A stretch of DNA of 64,000 nt from positions 62,001 to 126,000 of the forward strand of contig NZ_RKHR01000008.1 of the NCBI RefSeq assembly GCF_003752585.1, written 5' to 3'. Under the pieces are notes generated by a model that saw nothing but the letters and a program-made list of their open reading frames with translations, had not been told where the DNA came from and did no database searches. Of this stretch, positions 1 to 8,934 are shown one piece after another. The stretch's first letter is position 1, and every line of letters starts with the position of its first letter. A program made the position numbers and the translations under genes. The DNA comes from Sinobacterium caligoides (GTDB taxonomy: Bacteria > Pseudomonadota > Gammaproteobacteria > Pseudomonadales > Sinobacteriaceae).

Positions 1-938
1 CAGGTCGAAAAGTAGAAAAACACATCGTCGGGGCCGATGTCGGTGTGCAGCAAGTGTTCCTTCTGGTGCTCGAGCAAGGTACCACCGGCGCCATGCACGA
101 TGCACTTCGGCCGGCCGGTGGTGCCGGAGGAGTAGAGGATAAACAGCGGATGATCGAAAGGCAGGCGATTAAATTCACACACCTCCACCTCGTGCACAAT
201 ATAATCATCGATCAACCGCGCCGACGCGATCTCTGCGACATCGCCGACGCCGAGCACCGGCAGTACCACCACCCGCTCGACACTCGGCAGCGACGGCAGT
301 ATCTCTCGCACCCGTGCCAGCGAATCGTGTCGGCGACCGTTGTAGTAATAACCATCGGCGGTAAACAATAGCTTTGGCTCAATCTGACCAAAGCGATCGA
401 GCAGCCCCTGTACGCCAAAGTCCGGCGAACACGAACTCCACACTGCACCGATGCTCGCCGTCGCCAACATCGCCACCACCGCATCGGCGACATTCGGCAC
501 GAACGCCGCTACCCTATCGCCAGCCACCACGCCCTCGGCACGCATCGCCGCTCCCAGGCCTGCGACACGACGATAGAGCTGAGCGTAGCTAAGAGTCTGC
601 CGCTGTCCGTCTTCTAAGCGCGCCACCAAAGCCGGGTGATCATCACGCCGACGCAGTAGGTTCTCCGCATAATTCAGCGAGGCGCGGGGAAACCAGCTGC
701 TGCCGGGTAGCCGGTCGCCCTGACACAGCAGCGGTGGCGCGCCCTTGTCACCGACGATGGCGGCGAAGTCCCACAGCGCCGACCAGAACGCCTCGCGTTG
801 CTCCACACTCCAACGGTGTAGCGCCGCATAGTCGTCACCCTCCAGCTGTTCACGCAGCCGAAACTGAAAACGGCGCATCGCCGACGCCTGCACACGCGCG
901 GCAGAGGGCCCCCATAACGGTTCTGCTGTCTCCCTCAT
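1..938 (-). CDS. Acetoacetyl-CoA synthetase, N-terminal part (cut by window edge)
   Basis: Adenylate-forming ligase of the acetoacetate-CoA ligase type, which activates acetoacetate (or a similar acid) with ATP and CoA in the cytoplasm. About 312 residues are present and the reading frame runs off the left edge. The N-terminal stretch with WSVEQREAFW, SWFPRASLNYAENLL and the AMP-binding P-loop YSSGTTGRPK (near residues 265-274) is characteristic of this family. The ATG at 938 is chosen because AGGAG stands about seven bases upstream; an ATG at 955 is closed by a stop after a few codons. It is divergent from a thiolase-like gene, which suggests joint acyl-CoA or ketone-body metabolism, but that link is inference. 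Confidence in the family is high; the exact substrate cannot be read from the part seen. Confidence 0.88.
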   Translation of the reverse strand, partial: MRETAEPLWGPSAARVQASAMRRFQFRLREQLEGDDYAALHRWSVEQREAFWSALWDFAAIVGDKGAPPLLCQGDRLPGSSWFPRASLNYAENLLRRRDDHPALVARLEDGQRQTLSYAQLYRRVAGLGAAMRAEGVVAGDRVAAFVPNVADAVVAMLATASIGAVWSSCSPDFGVQGLLDRFGQIEPKLLFTADGYYYNGRRHDSLARVREILPSLPSVERVVVLPVLGVGDVAEIASARLIDDYIVHEVEVCEFNRLPFDHPLFILYSSGTTGRPKCIVHGAGGTLLEHQKEHLLHTDIGPDDVFFYFST

Positions 939-1208
939 CGACGTTCTCCTTTCATGCTATGTCGTCTCATCGCACTCCCTCTCATGCTAGGCCCCTCATA
1001 TAACAAGCCCTTTATGCACACACTAGCTATAGCATAGCCGTCGTCACTGACTGTTAGAAACGCCAGTTTCGCCCAAGCTGCTCAGCGTCACTTCCACCAT
1101 AAGTGTTAGCCCCGACGCAGCGCGTCGCATATCAACTATGTTTCTGTAGCGCAGCCGTTACAATACAGCTTCAATAAAAAATAAAAATCTGGAGCCCTGC
1201 CACCCGCC
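939..1208. promoter_or_regulatory. Divergent intergenic region
   Basis: This 270-base spacer separates two divergent genes and must hold both promoters. It is AT-rich only near 1165-1190, just before the thiolase-like gene. I see no clear palindromic operator or consensus sigma-70 promoter. GGAG near 1192 lies 13 bases from the plus-strand start, a long distance for a ribosome binding site. Confidence 0.4.
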
Positions 1209-2693
1209 ATGACTATTAATGAAAATAACCCGGTAATTGTCAGTGTTGCGGCGATCAATCAGCAACTATCCGAGCCGCTAAAGGGGAAAGAGGCCGTCGC
1301 ACTGATGGCCGATGCCTGTATCGCCGCCGCCGATAAAATCGGCTGCCCCGAGCTATTAAGCGGTGCCGAGGAGCTACTCTGCCCCCAGGGCCTGTGGAGC
1401 TACAACGACCCTGCCGGCCTGGTCAAGCCGTTGATTGGCAACACCCAGGCCAGCACCGTCTTGGCAAAGCTCGGTGTCTTACAACAGGGCCTCTTCAACC
1501 GCGCCTGCCAACGCATCCAACAGGGCGAGATCGACATCGCCATCGTCATGGGTGGCGAGGCGAAGTTTCGCTCGCTGCAGGCCACCATTCACGGTGTCGA
1601 GCTACCCGAGACCGCCTCAACAGCCCCCGCCGATCTCACCCTGGAGCCCGACGAGGAACTCTGGCTCGAGGCCGAGGCTGTCGCCGGCCTCGGCATGCCC
1701 GTGGGCTACTATGCGCTGATGGATTCCGCCTGGCGCCACCGCCAACAGATCAGCAGCGAGCGTCATCGCGACGACATCGCCGCCCTCTATCAACGCTTTA
1801 ACGGCATCGCTCAAGACAACGAATACGCGTGGAAGCGTCAACCGATCAGCGCCGAGACGATCAAGACCGCCACCAGCAAAAACCCCATGCTCGCGAGCCC
1901 CTACACCAAGCTACACAACACCAGCTGGAACGTAGACCAGGCCTCGGCGCTCATCTTCTGCTCGATCAAAAAGGCCCGCGCCCTCGGTATCGCCGAGGAG
2001 CACTGGATCTATCCCGCCGCCTCGACAGAGAGCAACCTGATGCAGGCCGTGAGCCAACGCGCCGACCTGAGCCGCTGCTTCGGCGCCAAGCATGCCGGCG
2101 AAAAAATTCTCGCCATGGCGGACATCGACATTAACGACATTGCGCTATTCGAGCTGTATAGCTGCTTCCCGATCGCCGTGCTCAGCTTTGCCGATGAACT
2201 GGGGCTATTGGCACAGCCATCAGCCGCCGACTTCACCGTCACCGGCGGCATGCCCTTCGCCGGCGGGCCACTGAATAACTATGTGTTGCAGTCCACGGTG
2301 CGAATGATCGAGCGCATGCAGGCAGAGAACAAGAACTACGGTCTAGTCTCGAATGTCTCCGGCATGAACACCAAGCAGGCCTTCTGCCTCTACAGTAAAA
2401 AACCACAGGCGTTTGCCGTCGCCGACGTCACCGCCGAGGTGGCCGCCGACAGCCCGCGCAAAAACGTCGATGGCAACTTCAACGGCGAGGCGGAGGTCGT
2501 CGCCTTCACCGTGTTGTTTACTGACAACCAGCCCGAACGCCTGTTGATCATTGCCGAAGCCAGCTGCGGCACCAGAGCCGTCGCCTGCAATCAAGACAGC
2601 CAGCTGATGGCCCGCGCCCTAGAGGAAGACCTAATCGGCCTGCCGGTTACGGTTAAACAAGCGCTATTCGAGCCTCTCGCCGTTACCTGCTAA
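1209..2693 (+). CDS. Thiolase-like protein (SCP-x/TLP1 type acetyl-CoA acetyltransferase family)
   Basis: A 494-residue member of the thiolase-like proteins related to SCP-x thiolase. The thiolase fold is visible as VIVMGGEA near residue 115, FELYSCFPIAVLSFADELG near 315 and a glycine-rich GGMPFAGGPLNNY near 345. About 100 residues beyond the thiolase core (from roughly 390) resemble the additional C-terminal domain described for type 1 thiolase-like proteins. The canonical C-terminal GGHPLGxSG loop is replaced by GGPLNNY, and I find no clear match to the N-terminal nucleophile Cys motif. Thiolytic activity is therefore not assured; it may act in Claisen-type or unknown acyl-CoA chemistry. 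The neighbouring acyl-CoA synthetase gene supports a role with acyl-CoA. Family assignment is good, function uncertain. Confidence 0.8.
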   Translation: MTINENNPVIVSVAAINQQLSEPLKGKEAVALMADACIAAADKIGCPELLSGAEELLCPQGLWSYNDPAGLVKPLIGNTQASTVLAKLGVLQQGLFNRACQRIQQGEIDIAIVMGGEAKFRSLQATIHGVELPETASTAPADLTLEPDEELWLEAEAVAGLGMPVGYYALMDSAWRHRQQISSERHRDDIAALYQRFNGIAQDNEYAWKRQPISAETIKTATSKNPMLASPYTKLHNTSWNVDQASALIFCSIKKARALGIAEEHWIYPAASTESNLMQAVSQRADLSRCFGAKHAGEKILAMADIDINDIALFELYSCFPIAVLSFADELGLLAQPSAADFTVTGGMPFAGGPLNNYVLQSTVRMIERMQAENKNYGLVSNVSGMNTKQAFCLYSKKPQAFAVADVTAEVAADSPRKNVDGNFNGEAEVVAFTVLFTDNQPERLLIIAEASCGTRAVACNQDSQLMARALEEDLIGLPVTVKQALFEPLAVTC

Positions 2694-2720
2694 CCCTCTA
2701 TCGGCGCAATGCCGTGCCTA

Positions 2721-2751
2721 GCGCGCCTCTGTCTCTCAGCCAGAGGCGCGC
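2721..2751. terminator. Bidirectional hairpin between convergent genes
   Basis: An 11-base-pair GC-rich stem (2721-2731 with 2741-2751) and a 9-base loop lie between the stops of the thiolase-like gene and the convergent MFS gene. The run of T is poor on both sides, so it is a weak or factor-assisted terminator for both transcripts. Confidence 0.65.
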
Positions 2752-2757
2752 TATTGC

Positions 2758-3948
2758 TTAGGCCGTTACCCTGCTTTTCTGTTGCCGACTCAGATAGCGA
2801 TTGGGGAAAAACATCAATAGCGATAATGTTAACGCTCCCAGCGTCATCGTCAGCACGCTGGTAGTGAAGTAGTGCGCGTAAATGTAGCTGATCACAAAGC
2901 CAGTAATAAAAACCACAAAACCATACATCGCACTCGCGCTGCCGGCATTGCGTTGAAATGGCGACAGGCAATCGGAGAGACAGTTGGCAAAGACAAAACC
3001 CAGCAGTAAATAAATAATAAAAATATAAATCATGGTCAATAGGCTCTGGCCGGAAAAATAAAAGACAAATAGCCCATACGACAATGACACAATCAGCAAC
3101 AGTAAAATACTTTTACTCACCACTGCACGTTTTTTTTCTCGCACCACGACTCGCTTATTGACGTAAGAGCCCAGCAGATAGCCGATCGAGATAACTAGCA
3201 TCGTCAAACCATACTGCAGCGCAGTAAAGTGAAATACCCGCTGATAAATTATTGGACTGGCAATATTAACAATACTAAAGACACCAAAAAGAAGGCTCAG
3301 TATAACGACGTTTAAATTAAAATCGGCCGATTTAAACAACATAAGGTATGAACGGGAAACAGCGGATAACGATAGGCTAGGCGTTTTATTTTTATTACTC
3401 TCTGCAATAAAACATAGCATAAATAGCATCGCAGCAACGATACCGACCAGCAGATAAAAGGAATATTGCCAGCGCAAATACTGCTCAATATAGCCTCCCA
3501 GCGCAGGGGCGAGGATCGGCACCATCGCCCAGGCCATCGCCATATATGAGGCCGCCACCAGTAACTTATCTCCTGAAAAAGTATCGCGCATCATCGCCCG
3601 CGCACAGACGCTCGCCGCGCCCATCGTGACCCCTTGCAACACCCGCATAGCAAAAAACATCTCGACACTCGTCGCCTGGGTTAATGCCAGCGTAACGACT
3701 AAGAATAAACACATACCGAACAGTAAAATAGGCTTGCGACCAAAGCGATCCGAGAGCGGACCATAGAAAATTTGCGAGACACCGAAGCCTAATAAGAATG
3801 CGGAGAGCGTCATCTGTGCGCTCTGCACTGGCACCGCAAACTGCCGCATAATACTCGGCAGCGAGGGCAGGTAAATGTCGATTGAAGCCTGACCTATGAC
3901 GATCAACAGCAGGATAAAAAGCAGTAGTATTCTTTCTGATTTACTCAT
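2758..3948 (-). CDS. MFS multidrug exporter, Bcr/CflA family
   Basis: A 396-residue inner-membrane transporter with about 12 hydrophobic segments. The N-terminus (LPSLPSIMRQF) and the loop 2-3 motif A, GPLSDRFGRKP near residues 64-74, are typical of the DHA1 Bcr/CflA branch of proton-driven drug exporters. No regulator lies next to it, so the substrate cannot be inferred. The gene is visibly richer in A/T than its neighbours, with AAT, TTA and ATA codons frequent, which could point to more recent acquisition or just to hydrophobic composition. It converges with the thiolase-like gene through a shared hairpin. The ATG at 3948 is the natural start, although its ribosome binding site is weak. 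Confidence 0.9.
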   Translation of the reverse strand: MSKSERILLLFILLLIVIGQASIDIYLPSLPSIMRQFAVPVQSAQMTLSAFLLGFGVSQIFYGPLSDRFGRKPILLFGMCLFLVVTLALTQATSVEMFFAMRVLQGVTMGAASVCARAMMRDTFSGDKLLVAASYMAMAWAMVPILAPALGGYIEQYLRWQYSFYLLVGIVAAMLFMLCFIAESNKNKTPSLSLSAVSRSYLMLFKSADFNLNVVILSLLFGVFSIVNIASPIIYQRVFHFTALQYGLTMLVISIGYLLGSYVNKRVVVREKKRAVVSKSILLLLIVSLSYGLFVFYFSGQSLLTMIYIFIIYLLLGFVFANCLSDCLSPFQRNAGSASAMYGFVVFITGFVISYIYAHYFTTSVLTMTLGALTLSLLMFFPNRYLSRQQKSRVTA

Positions 3949-4269
3949 ACAAGGACCATAGAATTGTCTATTACCATTGATACGAATCCAGCGAGAAAAA
4001 CTATGCTACACCCTAAAAACACATTCACATAGCGGCAAAACATTATCAAATAGCAAGAATAGAAAAAGCAGTATTCACCAGTTAAAGAAACTGCAGCGCG
4101 ACAAACACGGAGTTTAATAATCGCCTGATAAAAACATTGCCGATAGGAATTATTATCACCGTGCTAACACGCAGCCAGCAGGCGCGCTCACTCGACAGTT
4201 TTCTTGAGGCTGGTTATTATCAATACATTGCGACCACCCACCCGATAGCCATCGACAGAGCTCGGAGCC
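3949..4269. other. Intergenic region, no gene seen
   Basis: About 320 bases between divergent genes. The part nearest the MFS gene is AT-rich and probably carries its promoter. I see no convincing coding region; a frame from about 4137 overlaps the next gene out of phase and lacks homology I recognise. Confidence 0.4.
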
Positions 4270-4605
4270 ATGATGATCATCAACAGAGACACACAGCGAC
4301 CTATCGTTCTGCTGCTTATGCTACTTATGTCCTGCAGCGTGCTGGGCCTCGATAGCAGCAGTCTGCGCTGCGGCAGCCGCCTGGTGGGCGAGGGTGACTT
4401 GGCTATTCAGCTGCTGGAGCGCTGCGGCGAGCCACTGAGCCGTGAGCTGATTGGCTATACCCTGCGTAAGACTCAACTACCGCCCTATACCGAGGAGCGT
4501 GAATTCAAGATCGAACAGTGGATCTACCCGCCCGAGGCAGGCTTCTATCACGAGGTCATTCTCGAGGCTGGCAAGATCAAAGAGATCAACCGCTACAGGC
4601 AATAA
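4270..4605 (+). CDS. DUF2845 family exported protein
   Basis: A 111-residue protein with an N-terminal signal sequence: a charged start, then a hydrophobic run of leucines and methionines to about residue 26. The mature part has the features of DUF2845, namely LRCGSRLVGEGD near residue 32, a repeated Cys in LLERCGEPLSRE, and the closing pattern EQWIYPPEAGFYHEV followed by a short beta hairpin and IKEINRYRQ. The domain is a small BamE-like periplasmic fold of unknown role. GGAG precedes two adjacent ATG codons (4270 and 4273); the second has better spacing. The next lipoprotein gene starts four bases after its stop, so the two are probably co-transcribed. Confidence 0.75.
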   Translation: MMIINRDTQRPIVLLLMLLMSCSVLGLDSSSLRCGSRLVGEGDLAIQLLERCGEPLSRELIGYTLRKTQLPPYTEEREFKIEQWIYPPEAGFYHEVILEAGKIKEINRYRQ

Positions 4606-4609
4606 CACG

Positions 4610-4984
4610 ATGAGAACACAGGTATTGTTTAGCGTCATCTTCAGCTTACTGCTGGCCGGCTGTCTGCCGAGCCAGCAGCACGCGCTCACTGCGACACCAG
4701 AGAGTAGAACGCTGACCATGCAGGGCGTCATTCAGGGCTATGGCTACGACGACTATCCCCTTACCCTAGTCGCTGGCGAACAGCTCTATATCCACCTCGA
4801 CAGTGCGGCATTAGACGTCATTGTCGTACAACCTATCGAACAGCGACTGAGCAATCAGCAGCCGCTGTCGATCGACGCCAGCGGTGACTATCTACTGCGG
4901 GTGTTGCTGCCGCGAGCCCGGGCGCGACGCGACGAGCAGCAAGTCTATCGGCTGCGCATCAACATCACACCGGCGCGACGATAA
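4610..4984 (+). CDS. Small lipoprotein of unknown function
   Basis: A 124-residue protein with a lipoprotein signal: MRTQVLFSVIFSLLLAGC, with LAGC as lipobox and Cys18 as the expected lipidated residue. The mature part is mostly beta-prone (LTLVAGEQLYIHLDSAALDVIVVQP) and ends in an Arg-rich segment. It may resemble small inhibitor-like or envelope-stress proteins, but I recognise no family. I chose the ATG at 4610 over the upstream in-frame start at 4451, because the longer version would overlap the DUF2845 gene and hide the signal peptide. It is the second gene of a two-gene envelope operon. Confidence 0.7.
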   Translation: MRTQVLFSVIFSLLLAGCLPSQQHALTATPESRTLTMQGVIQGYGYDDYPLTLVAGEQLYIHLDSAALDVIVVQPIEQRLSNQQPLSIDASGDYLLRVLLPRARARRDEQQVYRLRINITPARR

Positions 4985-5002
4985 GCCACCAATAAAGCGC
5001 GA

Positions 5003-5929
5003 TTAAAAGATCGACGTCTGCGACTTGGTGGTCATGCCTTCAAGAATCAACATACCCTTGTAAGAGTTACCCTTCTTATTCAATCGTGGACTCCACACCG
5101 CTACACTGTAGCGGCCGGGGTGCACGGCGATGATGCCACCGCCGACGCCACTCTTGCCAGGCAGGCCGACACGGAAAGAGAACTCACCCGCCTCATCGTA
5201 GAAGCCACACAACTGCATGATCGAGTTGATCCGCTGCGCCCGTGTCGGGTTCACCACCACCGTGTTTAACATCGGGTTGGTGCCGTAGGCAGCCAGAAAC
5301 ATGAAGGTCTCCGACAGTTCCTTACAGCTCATGGTGATCGAGCAGCTGTAAAAGTACAGATCCAATACGGTCTCGATGTCGTTGTGGATATTACCGAAAT
5401 CGCGCATCAGATTGATCAAGGCATAATTTCTAAAACCAGTCTCACTCTCCATCTCCGCAGTCTTGGCACAGTAATCAATGGTCTGATTACCGGAGATTCT
5501 ACGAATAAAATCGAGCAGGTCTTGTTTCGGGTTGTCCAGACAGCTCACCAACACATCGCAGATCACGATCGCACCGGCATTGATAAACGGGTTGCGCGGC
5601 ATGCCGCGTTCGTACTCGAGCTGCACCAGCGAGTTAAAGGCCGAGCCTGAGGGCTCGATGCCCACCCGCTTCCACAGATTATCACCGCCGATCATCTCCA
5701 TCGCCAGAGTCAGCGTTAAAACCTTGGAAATACTCTGGATCGAGAAACGCTCATCAAAATCACCGTAACTGTGTTGCTGGTTATCGATCGTGGTCAGATG
5801 GATACCCAGCTTATTCGGGTCGACATCGGCCAGCCCGGGAATATAGTCGGCAACCTCACCGCGATCATGAACCCCTGCAAGCTCATCCACCACTTCGTGA
5901 AAGATCGCTTGGTAATCAATATTAATCAT
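5003..5929 (-). CDS. glsA: Glutaminase (GlsA/GlsB family)
   Basis: A 308-residue cytoplasmic enzyme that hydrolyses glutamine to glutamate and ammonia. Length and sequence fit the bacterial serine-dependent beta-lactamase-like glutaminases. Visible motifs are FSIQSISKVLTL (the SxxK pair), RNPFINAGAI, and the C-terminal PGKSGVGGGI. The ATG at 5929 gives MINIDYQAIF and the usual family length; an upstream in-frame ATT at 5968 is not a credible start. It converges on the small lipoprotein gene with an 18-base gap and no clear terminator. In other bacteria this enzyme supports acid resistance and glutamine use; nothing here shows how it is regulated. Confidence 0.95.
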   Translation of the reverse strand: MINIDYQAIFHEVVDELAGVHDRGEVADYIPGLADVDPNKLGIHLTTIDNQQHSYGDFDERFSIQSISKVLTLTLAMEMIGGDNLWKRVGIEPSGSAFNSLVQLEYERGMPRNPFINAGAIVICDVLVSCLDNPKQDLLDFIRRISGNQTIDYCAKTAEMESETGFRNYALINLMRDFGNIHNDIETVLDLYFYSCSITMSCKELSETFMFLAAYGTNPMLNTVVVNPTRAQRINSIMQLCGFYDEAGEFSFRVGLPGKSGVGGGIIAVHPGRYSVAVWSPRLNKKGNSYKGMLILEGMTTKSQTSIF

Positions 5930-6106
5930 TTCTCTACTGCTCTCGAGATGGCCTACCCTGCTAACCAATAGCCCACTTTATCTGTTGTCGCAAGCGACTG
6001 AACCCAGGCTTGCCATAGCTGCGGCAATATACGCAGCCCTGTCGTGCAAAAATAGCGTGACTATCAATCCTCTGTACAATTGCCCGCAGATTGTTGGCGA
6101 CAGAGC

Positions 6107-6132
6107 AAAAAAAAGAGCCTAACGGCTCTTTT
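6107..6132 (-). terminator. Intrinsic terminator of hslVU
   Basis: A 9-base-pair stem (6111-6119 with 6124-6132) and TAAC loop, followed on the minus strand by a run of eight U. It lies 25 bases after the hslU stop. Confidence 0.9.
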
Positions 6133-6157
6133 CTTTCATCTGCTCACCGTCTATGCA

Positions 6158-7492
6158 CTAGAGGATGAAGCGACTCAAATCATCGTCCTGCTTCAACTCA
6201 CCGAGTTCAGCGTCGACGAAGGCCGCATCGATCACCAAGTTTTCACCGCGCGCCGCCATATCACAGGCCTCGAAAGAGGCTTTCTCTAACAGGCGCTCCA
6301 ACACCGTGTGCAACCGGCGGGCGCCGATATTCTCGGTGCGCTCGTTCACCTCCCAGGCGGTATCCGCAATGCGACGAATACCATCATCGCTGAACTCGAC
6401 ACTCAACCCCTCGGTAGCCAAGAGGGCACGGTACTGTTCGGTCAGGCTCGCCCGCGGCTCGGTCAAGATGCGATAGAAATCGTCGCTACTCAAAGCATCC
6501 AGCTCGACGCGAATCGGCAGGCGGCCCTGCAGCTCTGGAATCAGATCAGAGGGGCGGCTCAGGTGGAAGGCACCGGAGGCGATAAAGAGGATGTAATCGG
6601 TCTTCACCATGCCGTATTTGGTCGACACCGTACAGCCCTCGATCAGCGGCAACAGGTCGCGCTGCACCCCTTCACGAGAGACATCGGTACCGCCACTCTC
6701 ACCGCGCTTAGCCACCTTATCGATCTCGTCGATAAAGACGATACCGTTCTGCTCGGCCAGGCGCACCGCGCGCGTCTTCAGGTCTTCTTCATTGACCAGC
6801 TTGCCGGCCTCTTCATCACGCAGCACTTTCATCGCGTCTTTGACGCTCATCTTCGCCGACTTCTTCTTGCCCTGCCCCATGTTAGAGAACATGCTCTGCA
6901 GCTGATTGGTCATGTCTTCCATGCCCGGGGGCGCGAGGATGTCGACGCCGGGAGCGGCGGCAGCCACCTCGATCTCGATCTCCTTGTCGTCCAACTCGCC
7001 CTGGCGTAACTTCTTGCGGAACACCTGCCGTGTCGACGAATCTTTACTCGCCGCGGCATCTTCCTCAAAGCTGCGTGCCGGCGGCAGCAGCACATCGAGG
7101 ATGCGCTCTTCGGCGGCGTCGCTGGCCTTGTTCTGGTTCTTGTTGACTTCCTGCTCGCGCAGCTGCTTGATCGACGACTCCACCAAATCGCGAATGATCG
7201 ACTCGACATCACGGCCGACATAGCCCACCTCGGTGAACTTAGTCGCCTCGACTTTGATGAACGGCGCATTGGCCAGCTTCGCCAGACGTCTTGCCACCTC
7301 GGTCTTACCAACGCCGGTAGGGCCGATCATTAAGATGTTTTTCGGTGTCACCTCTTCACGCAGCGCCTCGTCCAGCTGCATCCGACGCCAGCGGTTGCGC
7401 AGGGCGATCGCCACGGCGCGTTTAGCACCAGACTGACCGATGATGTGACGGTCCAGCTCGTGCGCAATCTCTCTCGGTGTCATCTCAGACAT
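6158..7492 (-). CDS. hslU: ATP-dependent protease ATPase subunit HslU
   Basis: A 444-residue AAA+ unfoldase that feeds substrates to the HslV peptidase in the cytoplasm. Walker A is GPTGVGKT at residues 57-64, Walker B is VFIDEID, and the variable I-domain lies between them. The protein ends in DLSRFIL, the C-terminal tail that inserts between HslV subunits and activates them, so the pair should be functional. The ATG at 7492 has GAGAGGAA eight bases upstream; the in-frame TTG at 7498 does not. It follows hslV by about 23 bases in one operon and ends in a strong intrinsic terminator. The family is usually under heat-shock control, but I did not identify a sigma-32 promoter. Confidence 0.97.
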   Translation of the reverse strand: MSEMTPREIAHELDRHIIGQSGAKRAVAIALRNRWRRMQLDEALREEVTPKNILMIGPTGVGKTEVARRLAKLANAPFIKVEATKFTEVGYVGRDVESIIRDLVESSIKQLREQEVNKNQNKASDAAEERILDVLLPPARSFEEDAAASKDSSTRQVFRKKLRQGELDDKEIEIEVAAAAPGVDILAPPGMEDMTNQLQSMFSNMGQGKKKSAKMSVKDAMKVLRDEEAGKLVNEEDLKTRAVRLAEQNGIVFIDEIDKVAKRGESGGTDVSREGVQRDLLPLIEGCTVSTKYGMVKTDYILFIASGAFHLSRPSDLIPELQGRLPIRVELDALSSDDFYRILTEPRASLTEQYRALLATEGLSVEFSDDGIRRIADTAWEVNERTENIGARRLHTVLERLLEKASFEACDMAARGENLVIDAAFVDAELGELKQDDDLSRFIL

Positions 7493-7515
7493 AATCAATT
7501 CCTCTCTCTGCGACG

Positions 7516-8067
7516 CTATTCGGCGGCACCAGTATCCAATTCTTCAATGGTGTGATTGTGGTTGGTATAAACACAGATATCGCCGGCGATGGTCAGCCCC
7601 TTGGTGACGATATCGCGAGCACTGAGCTCGGTATTGTGCAGTAGCGCCATCGCCGCAGACTGGGCGTAGGGTCCGCCAGAACCGATCGCCACCAGATTGT
7701 CCTCTGGCTCGATCACGTCGCCGTTACCACTAATGATCAGCGAGGTCTCGTGGTCCGCAACAATCAGCAACGCCTCGAGGTTGCGCATCGAGCGCTCGGT
7801 ACGCCACGCCTTAGCCAGCTCGACGGCGGCACGTACCAGCTGTCCCTGATACTTTTCCAACTGGGCTTCAAACAGCTCGAATAGGGTAAAGGCGTCGGCG
7901 GTGCCGCCAGCAAAACCGGCCAGTACCTTATTGTGGTACAGGCGGCGCACCTTGCGCGCGTTACCCTTCATCACGGTATTGCCCATGGACACTTGGCCGT
8001 CACCACCGATAACAACTTTACCGTTACGGCGCACTGAAAGAATCGTTGTACCTCTGTACTGTTCCAA
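7516..8067 (-). CDS. hslV: ATP-dependent protease peptidase subunit HslV
   Basis: An N-terminal-threonine peptidase of the proteasome beta type that forms the proteolytic core of HslUV. The sequence [23 protein letters not shown] is diagnostic; the first Thr of this run becomes the nucleophile after removal of a short propeptide. Three starts are possible. The ATG at 8073 has its GGAGG only two bases away. The GTG at 8082 has none. The TTG at 8067 has the same GGAGG at eight bases and gives MEQYRGTT, the N-terminus I know from related gammaproteobacteria, so I prefer it (183 residues). If the ATG is used, the protein is two residues longer. It is first gene of hslVU. Confidence 0.95.
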   Translation of the reverse strand: MEQYRGTTILSVRRNGKVVIGGDGQVSMGNTVMKGNARKVRRLYHNKVLAGFAGGTADAFTLFELFEAQLEKYQGQLVRAAVELAKAWRTERSMRNLEALLIVADHETSLIISGNGDVIEPEDNLVAIGSGGPYAQSAAMALLHNTELSARDIVTKGLTIAGDICVYTNHNHTIEELDTGAAE

Positions 8068-8227
8068 GGCCATTGCCTCCACACTCGTTTAAAGTCTTTA
8101 ATGTGTGGTCGCTGGCGGATTTTTCAAGCCATGGCGCACGCTCAATTGCCGCCGATCAATAGTCTGAGCACCTGCGCACCTCGGCACGACGCAGCCTAGC
8201 GCGCCTCGACACCTTTCTATCGGCGAA

Positions 8228-8263
8228 AAAAAACCGAACGTCTCAGTTGAGATCGTTCGGTTT
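8228..8263 (-). terminator. Intrinsic terminator of priA-argS-SPOR operon
   Basis: A long stem (8231-8240 with 8254-8263, extended inside by CTCA/TGAG) is followed on the minus strand by eight U. It lies just downstream of the SPOR-domain gene and ahead of hslV, so it separates two minus-strand operons. Confidence 0.9.
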
Positions 8264-8279
8264 CGAGGCCTTTTCCAGG

Positions 8280-8930
8280 CTACTTTTTCGGCTTATCGCG
8301 CTTGATCGTCATGGTGTCAAAGCCCTGATTGACCAGTGCCGCACGCTCCTTCGAGAAGCGTCCCGCATGTCGCTCGTAGGGCCCGACTAAGACACGGTAC
8401 CAGCCATTTTTACTCGGCCCTTCGATGTGCGCCTTCAGCCCCTGCAAGATCAGGTTGGCACGATGGCTGTCAGCATCTGCATGCGAGCGGAACGAGCCGG
8501 CCTGAATGAAGTAGATATACTCTTTACGCGGCTGCATATCCAGCGGCACGACATCGACCTTCACCTCGGATTCTTTGAGGATACGATAAAACTCGTAGTC
8601 GATCTTGCCATCCGCCTTAACCGCCGGCTTGCTCTTGTTGACCACCGGAATCGGCCGCTCCTGCTTCGCCTGACTGCTACTCTTTGTTGGTTTCACCGTC
8701 GTACCCGAGGCCGGCGCCTGCGTCAGCAAGTGTGCCAGAAACGCCAGCAATCCCAACAGTAAAACCGCCGTCAACAGCCAGACCCAGATGGGCGTCGACG
8801 CCTTCTCTATGGGAGTGCGGCGATTCACCGGGCCCTTTTTCTTCGCCACAGGCTTCTTCTTCGCAGGCGCTCGTCTAGGCGGCGGCCGCTTCGCCGCGGA
8901 CCGCTTCTTCTTGGCAAAATCCTTGGCCAT
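8280..8930 (-). CDS. SPOR-domain membrane protein (FtsN/DedD-like)
   Basis: A 216-residue bitopic inner-membrane protein. Residues 1-45 are very rich in Lys, Arg, Pro and Ala and should be cytoplasmic. A single membrane segment spans about 48-69 (WVWLLTAVLLLGLLAFLAHLL). A linker of low complexity follows, and a SPOR domain covers about 136-213, with YFIQAGSFRSHADADSHRANL and YRVLVGPYERHAGRFSKER. SPOR domains bind denuded glycan strands at the septum, so a role in cell division or peptidoglycan remodelling is likely. The ATG at 8930 is four bases after the argS stop. The same gene sits between argS and hslV in Pseudomonas. An upstream in-frame start at 8960 would overlap argS and is rejected. 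Confidence 0.88.
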   Translation of the reverse strand: MAKDFAKKKRSAAKRPPPRRAPAKKKPVAKKKGPVNRRTPIEKASTPIWVWLLTAVLLLGLLAFLAHLLTQAPASGTTVKPTKSSSQAKQERPIPVVNKSKPAVKADGKIDYEFYRILKESEVKVDVVPLDMQPRKEYIYFIQAGSFRSHADADSHRANLILQGLKAHIEGPSKNGWYRVLVGPYERHAGRFSKERAALVNQGFDTMTIKRDKPKK

Positions 8931-8934
8931 CTGA

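Noticed and set aside
4221-4259. A third partial copy of the 57-base element (CAATACATTGC and CGACAGA)
   Set aside because: Spacing between the two words is 32 bases rather than 39, and GGTAA and GGTCT are missing. Probably chance.
6165-7223. Long open frames on the plus strand opposite hslU
   Set aside because: They are shadows of a GC-rich coding strand; hslU is certain and no antisense start signals are seen.
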